A stretch of 64,000 nucleotides of DNA, taken from NCBI GenBank assembly GCA_029378245.1, contig JARKIF010000024.1, positions 620,001 to 684,000 of the forward strand. Reading direction: 5' to 3'. How positions within the stretch are numbered: position 1 is the first letter of the stretch; each line of letters begins with the position of its first letter. This DNA comes from Roridomyces roridus (taxonomy: Eukaryota; Basidiomycota; Agaricomycetes; Agaricales; Mycenaceae). A program made the translations under genes and the position numbers. Positions 58,558 through 64,000 of the stretch are shown one piece after another. The notes beneath the pieces were generated by a model that did no database searches, was not told the DNA's origin, and saw only the letters and a list, made by a program, of their open reading frames with translations.

Positions 58558-60135
58558 TCTTCAAGAACATCAATGGACAAAGAACCACGAACCGAGCAAA
58601 GCCCAAAGAATCCAGAGTTAATAAACGGATAATCAGCTCATAATCAGCTTTCAAGCCTTGGATCGCGGAAAAAATCCGGTAGTTAGCGAGTGTCCGGGGG
58701 GGCTATCTCGCTACAATGGGCGCCAATGCACCAGCCAGCCGACAGCCAGCCCGATCTGAATCGGGCGCACGGTCACCTCCGAGTATTGGTCTTATCACGC
58801 TTCTTCTGCTCGAGGCTCGAAGCTGCGCTCCCACTGCGGTCTTCCCCTGGGATTATTGTATAATTCTCATCCCTTCTCGCCTGAGCATGACTACTCGGGT
58901 GGCTCGCCGTTGCGCCGCAGGCGTCGGTGACAGGTGGCTACATTGCCAGAGGATGTCGAACCGTGCACAAATAGCCGCCACGACGAGGTGCATTCACACG
59001 CGGCGAGCCATCGGAGGCCCGGGCCCCGGGGCTTTTGGAACCCAATCAACCATATCATCTGGGACTGACCTCCCAGTGGTCACCTTAGGTGTTTTCAGCA
59101 ATTGGGAAAGGAATAGGGGCACATGCCCCACAAAACATGAGCTGGAGAGGTCTAGGAGGTATGCGATGTTGAGACGAGTGGAATGCCACCAGAACCGCCC
59201 GATTCTGTCAAGGTTTGGTGACATGAGCAATATTTTGCTGTTGTGAGTCGAGTTGGAGTCGAGTGCAAATTTCAGTAAAATACCTATACCAATGGCCAAA
59301 GTGGCCGGAAAGCTAGGCTGGCCGGTTGGCCAGTCTCATATAATACAGCGTGCAACTTGACGTGCACATCCAGGGAACAACCCCCCTTCCCCCGGACATC
59401 GTCGGTGCGGCGGAAGAAGAGTTTACCCTGCTCATCCATCAGATCCGCGGGAGAAGCTCTGAGCAATGAGACGATGTGCTGCACAAGTCCCGGAGCGGAG
59501 ATTGAGATCTTGAGAGATGAAGCCAAGTTTAACCAATAGTCGTTGACTTCACACGGTCGTGTCTACCTGGCTGTACCATTCTCCGCAGAAGGAGCCAATC
59601 GATGGAGTTTTGGACCTGTGCATCATAAAGCCTTTAAGCCTCTAGGCCTCTTTACCACACGGGTGGTTTCCAACCAAACATGTCGCGAGCCTTGCGCTAC
59701 ATACTTACAAGGGAGAGATCTTTCGGTCTCACCGGTCTTCGCTCGTGAAGTCAGACACTCGTGAGTCATTGGTGCCATGCCCGAACACGTCCCGTTGATA
59801 CCCAGAATGTCCCCTAGGGCCTAGAATACAGGTCAGAAGACCTGAGCGATGCAGCCGACCGATGAGGACCCTGACTGGCGGAGGATTTGGCGGCCTGAAA
59901 CCGGTGGCTCTGAGATCTTAGCTTCGAGATAGTATCTGAATCTATGAATGTCTTCGTGTCTTCGGATCATTGGATCGTCTTCAGCATGGCTCGAGACTAC
60001 GATTGTGAAGAAATGTGGCAAGCACACACATGTACATTCTCGTTCCTCCATTCCAAGAAAAATCTGCGCAGCATAAGCGCTAGCACGACATGTACGTGCA
60101 AGAAAATCTTCCTCACCTCACATCACCACCCCACC
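58558..60135. other. Gene-free stretch
   Basis: Holds only weak frames: a 176-codon one on the plus strand at 58716-59246 and an 80-codon one on the minus strand at 59284-59526. None shows a recognisable domain. A CGGGCCCCGGGG palindrome near 59021 is the only notable sequence. Confidence 0.4.
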
Positions 60136-61920
60136 TCATGCCCGCCCTCTAAACCCTCCAGCAAGGCACATACTATCCGAATCAAAACTCCTCGCCGTGC
60201 CCAGCGCCTTCCTGCTCAATAAACTTCCCCACGGATTGCGACAAGGCCCCAGGTCCGAGACCAGCCCCGCACCCGTACCGAGGAGGAGCTGGTTATCGGT
60301 GAGAGCTTCTTCTGGGAAGAATGCCTGCGGAATGCGGAACCCGTTAGCGAAAAAAGAAGGGATGTCTAGGACTCGGAGAACGCACGGTAAACACCGAAGG
60401 AACCTCGCGCTCGACGAGGAGTTGAATCGTCTTTTTCCACGCCGCTCTGTACATGGGTTGTGACGCACCAGAGTCGATTGCGATCACGAGATCGGGCGGC
60501 GCGTAGTCGCTCCCAAGCTGTGTCACGTAGTCGTGGTAATGACTTGCAAGAAGTGGGTTATAAAACAAATGATCAACGACGAAACGTACACAGGATGGTT
60601 TGAATAGATCCTTCTCTTATGGCGACTTTGGCAGTCCCTTCAGGGTATGATGAAGCGATGAACGTTCGGTGCAGGTTAAGAGTCAACACAACTCACGCGC
60701 AGCACAGCAACTCATATTCGCCTCGGATGACCATGGACTCGGGCATAGACTCGAGATCTTTCCCGCAAATTACCAGCTAAAGCTACGTGAAGATGAATAG
60801 AAATGGATTGAGAGAGATGCGCACCCGCAACTGCCGCACGTCGGGCAATTCGTGCAGGATCGTTTCGAATACCAGGGAACCGTAGAGTTCCTTCACATGC
60901 GCACCAATGAGCTGTTAACAAATTCAGGGCTTGGAATCGTAATGCAGCGACAGGACCTACATGTATAACAAGCCCATCCTTTCTTGTCCATTCGAAATCA
61001 GAATTCAAGCACTCTAGCGCGTAGAGCGCCGTGAGCGGCATGCTGAGGAATTCGGACGCTTTGCGGAGCCCAGCGCTTGCGGGTCCGACGGGAATCTCCT
61101 CTGCCGCCCGCGAGAGAGATCTTTCAGCCCAAGTGACATTCTCGAGGGAAACAAAGCCCGAGTCGGCTCGGCGTTTGGGCACCCACTGGAAACCCTCGCC
61201 GGAGTCATTTTCGTCGGACATTGGGTGTTCATCAAACTTGCGTTGCCATTCCTCGTTCTTCAGTATATCCTGGTTGAGCGCGCATTGGGAAAGTCCGTCG
61301 TAGCCGCCTTCGCACATGAGTTGGGTGTGCTCGTCGCGGACCAAGGCCCAGTGTTCTTCGCAGGCAAAAGCGAAGTGACAGTCGGGGCAAGGGAGAGGAG
61401 CACGAGGGAGATTTTGGTGAGTACGTCCACTTGTCGCCAAAATTACAGCAGGTTGCGGCGATCTGAAATGTGGGGCTCACCAATGAAGACACCTCGGCTC
61501 GAGCATGAGGAGAGAATCGTCTGCATCGCGGGTCGGATACGCGTAGCCCTGTCTGCTTTTGATATGAGAGAGTTTGTGAAGCATCTCGGTCTCGATCTTG
61601 CGGGAAGTGGGTGTGCCCGTCACCCAAGGCACGGTATCTCGAAGGGGCGGTTTACCCAGCGCGGCAAAAGCGCGGCAAAAACCTTTGTGAGTGGGCCAGC
61701 TATCACTCTGACATGCTGGCGGGGTGATTTGAGCTCGAGGCCCTGACGAATGGGTCGAGGAAGCCACTCAATACTCACAGGCGCTGCAGTAACAGACGAG
61801 CCGACAGCTAGAGCATTTTTGGAGTGTTGTAGACGGTGAGGGAGCTGCGTGGCAGTGGTAGCAGATGGCTCCAACGTCGGCCAAAGTGGACAATGGACGG
61901 GACTTCGGTTCAGAGGGCAT
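60136..61920 (-). CDS. MYND zinc finger protein with MSS51-like C-terminal domain
   Basis: Starts MPSEPKSRPLSTLADVGAI at 61920. The first two exons carry a MYND finger: CYHCHAAPSPSTTLQKCSSC, then CYCSASCQSDSW and THKGFC, matching C-x2-C..C-x2-C..YC-x3-C..H-x3-C. Downstream exons hold a domain like the C-terminal part of Mss51: the splicing-suppressor-type region with SDFEWTRKDGLVIHVGP, DYAPPDLVIAIDSGASQP, WKKTIQLLVEREVPSVFT and GPCRNPWGSLLSRK. It ends GGFRGRA. MYND fingers are protein-interaction modules. In yeast Mss51 activates COX1 translation, but many basidiomycete paralogs with this layout have no known role, so I assign no mitochondrial function. Confidence 0.85.
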
Positions 61921-62500
61921 TCAAGAATCGAGATGGCAGTCGTGAAAAAAAGAGGCTAGGCTGAGATAAGCAGCCACGTGAACTGTGACGAGATCAGTGA
62001 TCCCTTCCCTTCCCGGGCCGTCCCTTCCGCGTTCCGCCACTTTTGGCCACACACACGATTTCTTCGCGGTAAGTACTAACTTCCGCAATGAGGGTTCAAT
62101 GTTAGTACCGACAAATATTATAGATGTAGTATTCGAACCGGAATCTCGATACTTACTTATGCTGAGACTTAAAAAAGCAATCCAACTCTTGTCCAACTCA
62201 TCCAAGGTATTGCGAAGATGCCAATCGAGCGGAACGGTCCAACGAGATCTTTTGCATCTCACGGCGATGAACAGGGCAAGAGATGAATCACAAACGTCGC
62301 ACTAACCTGCAATAAATCTTTGGCCTGGAGGTAGTTATTCAACGATCAGTGCTGAATCCGGTTCAGAGGCGAGTTTCCGCCCAGTCTTTTTTTGGACTTG
62401 TCAATTGAATGATTTATTCAAGATGAATGTACAAAATGCTTGGGCAATGACGACTGCGTCTGCGACCGTATTCGACAACTTCTGATGAACTGAGGCGCCT
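61921..62500. repeat. Gene-free stretch with a truncated SINE-like end
   Basis: ATTGCGAAGATGCCAATCGA at 62209-62228 is the reverse complement of the 3' end of the dimeric-B-box element (..TCGA..GGCATCTTCGCAAT). The rest of the element is missing. Confidence 0.5.
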
Positions 62501-64000
62501 TCAAACTGGTCCGACAAAGGCCTGGAGTGCCAAGAAACCGGCAACATGCTCATCTGGCAACTTCCACTCACGCACAAAGCTATCCAGCCCTTCCTTGGTG
62601 CAGCAATAAGCAGGGTTCCTCTCGAGAAGTTCAATTAGCTCTCTCCACGGGAACGGCTCGGGAGTATGGGGGAAATACTTGGCCTCCAAAGCCTGGTCCC
62701 GCGCTTCGTCAGGGCCAACGGAGTAACAGGATAGCCGATGGGTGTGGAATCCGCTAGTTGCCCACGAGGGCGCCACGATAGCACCCTGCCAGTCAAATAT
62801 GGCGGTGATGGTCGCGTCGTCCGCACCCCGAAGGAGCATGTTTTCAGGCTTCGTGTCATAGTAAATCAAGCGGAAAGACTCGGGCTCGCCGGGGAGCTCT
62901 TCCACACCCTCCTTGAGTAGCGCCAGGTACGTCTGCATGTACGCTTTCGGCAGGCGCTCTGCTGCGTCCCTCTTGCCGGCAGCGACCTGCCGGCGTGTCA
63001 TCCACACCTCTTCATCAGCCAATTGGTCCACGGCGCTGTCGATGTATGCCAGTGCGAGGGCCTTGGAGCTCTTGAAAGGTCCTCTATTCTTGGGTGGGAA
63101 GCGGATAAAGGGTTCTTGGATCATGGGTCCCACAATGCCGTGGCGCGCAGAGAGCCGATGGCGGGGAACGGAGACTCGCGGAGCTGCCTGTCAAAGTCGG
63201 CTAGTTGTGCAACGAATTTCTCGATGTTCTCGTAGGAACGCTCGAGAACCTCGTTTGGCGACACGCCTTTTGCCTGAAACCAGTTAGCGCTCCCCAGGCT
63301 GACTAGGCAGACACAAACATACGCGTTCCATTATGATGTATGGGCGGGGCTCGACACCCGAGCCGTAGATTTTGGGTACTGGGATAGTGGTGTGGGTGCG
63401 TACCCACTCATAAGTCGCGATGTGTGCCCCATGGGAAATCGTTTTCAACTGGCACAGTGGCTAGCCCTCACCTCGCATTCGTGAGAAGCAACATTTTCCT
63501 GGAGGATGCCCAGTAGCCGCCACCGTTCTGACTGCATGTCCGGCATGACGCGGAGCAACACATCACTTTCGTCCTTGAGGAGCGCGAGGTACACCTCAGA
63601 AAGCAAGTCAGAGAGCGCCAGCTTTCTGGGAAGTCGGAAGGACCACTCACGACGTTGGAACCTCCTGCGCCGAAGAGCTGGAGTTCCGTACATTCCTGGA
63701 GAGTCACTTCAGACACGCGGTGTTTCAGCACTTCCAGATAGGGCTCGAGCTGAGCCGTCATGCGTTCCAGTCGAGGTCCCCACCCGGGGTCGGTGAATCG
63801 CCAGTAAAGCTCGCCCGCAGCATGGTGCAGCGAGGAGTCCTGCAAATCGTCTACATTTCGGTATCATATTGAGTCCAGGACGACTAAATAACTCACCCCG
63901 GCCATGAGGAAGTCCAAGTCGCCGTCTGAGCTGCTGTGAGCGACATGGTCGAGAGAAAGGACTTCTGGATGACGTGGCGGCGTGGCGGCCTCGTACAAGC
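62501..64000 (-). CDS. APH-family kinase-like protein, 5' end beyond the window
   Basis: Reading leftward from the window edge, exons join as EAATPPRHPEVLSLDHVAHS, LHHAAGELYWRFTDPGWG, ECTELQLFGAGGSNVVYLAL, SDVLLRVMPDMQSERW, ATYEWVRTHTTIPVPKIYG, RPYIIMERV, a QLRESPFPAIGSLRARHG region, YYDTKPENMLLRG and ITAIFDWQGA, ending LALQAFVGPV. This is the aminoglycoside phosphotransferase/choline-kinase-like fold: substrate lobe with RTHT..PVPK, catalytic loop YDTKPENM and metal-binding FDW. The catalytic loop has Tyr where His is usual (LIYYDTKPEN instead of ..HxDxxPxN). Many fungi carry dozens of such proteins with unknown substrates. The start codon lies beyond 64000. Confidence 0.85.

Noticed and set aside
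59284..59526. 80-codon minus-strand frame starting MASSLKISISAPG
   Set aside because: Could be a fragment of a gene, but no neighbouring exons or domain could be found.

Overview
The window looks like nuclear DNA of a mushroom-forming basidiomycete (Agaricomycetes). Genes are split by many 36-65 nt GT-AG introns (some GC-AG). The gene types are those of agaricomycete accessory regions: NLR-like STAND proteins with tetratricopeptide repeats, a P450, a full-size PDR-type ABC transporter, a MYND/MSS51-like protein, and abundant Helitron, terminal-inverted-repeat (TIR) and SINE-like DNA. The species cannot be fixed from sequence alone.

Layout. 0-2.4 kb: a secreted cysteine-rich protein made of three near-identical modules. 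3.6-4.4 kb: a small conserved protein. 4.9-7.9 kb: a head-to-head housekeeping pair, a PIAS/Siz-type SUMO E3 ligase and the CAAX protease Rce1, with 79 bases between their start codons. 7.9-9.1 kb: a cluster of tRNA-related SINE-like copies. 9.1-11.0 kb: a P450 whose 5' end is unresolved. 11.1-14.4 kb: NLR 1 (Gly-rich head, NB-ARC, about ten near-identical 42-residue TPRs), followed by a 30-G tract, a TA-flanked MITE and a degenerate tandem array. 17.8-19.2 kb: an unrecognised multi-exon gene. 19.8-25.9 kb: a Helitron Rep/helicase gene interrupted by a one-base frameshift. 26.4-30.4 kb: a 3.9 kb TIR element encoding one 992-residue coiled-coil protein with transposase-like features. 32.1-35.2 kb: NLR 2 (helical MLKL-like head, NB-ARC, diverged TPRs). 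35.2-38.4 kb: an inverted SINE-like pair and a hAT-type MITE with a perfect 8-bp target duplication. 38.5-39.8 kb: an unrecognised gene. 41.0-43.5 kb: an allantoate-permease-like MFS transporter. 43.6-44.4 and 48.2-50.3 kb: SINE-like copies. 44.8-46.4 kb: a TPR + CCCH zinc-finger protein. 47.6-48.1 kb: a small secreted, probably GPI-anchored Ala/Ser-rich protein. 50.8 kb: an intron-containing tRNA-Gln(UUG) gene. 51.5-57.0 kb: a PDR-type ABC transporter. 57.1-58.6 kb: a C2H2 + RING protein. 60.1-61.9 kb: a MYND/MSS51-like protein. 62.5 kb to the window end: an APH-like kinase cut by the edge.

There is no operon logic. Conserved genes sit between islands of mobile DNA, and the two NLR genes flank the 19.8-30.4 kb transposon block. 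The best candidate for something undescribed is the 26.4-30.4 kb TIR element, whose single protein matches no transposase superfamily I can name. Next are the two contrasting NLR genes, including an intron in NLR 2 that breaks the frame if spliced, and a dimeric SINE family with two B-box-like motifs.
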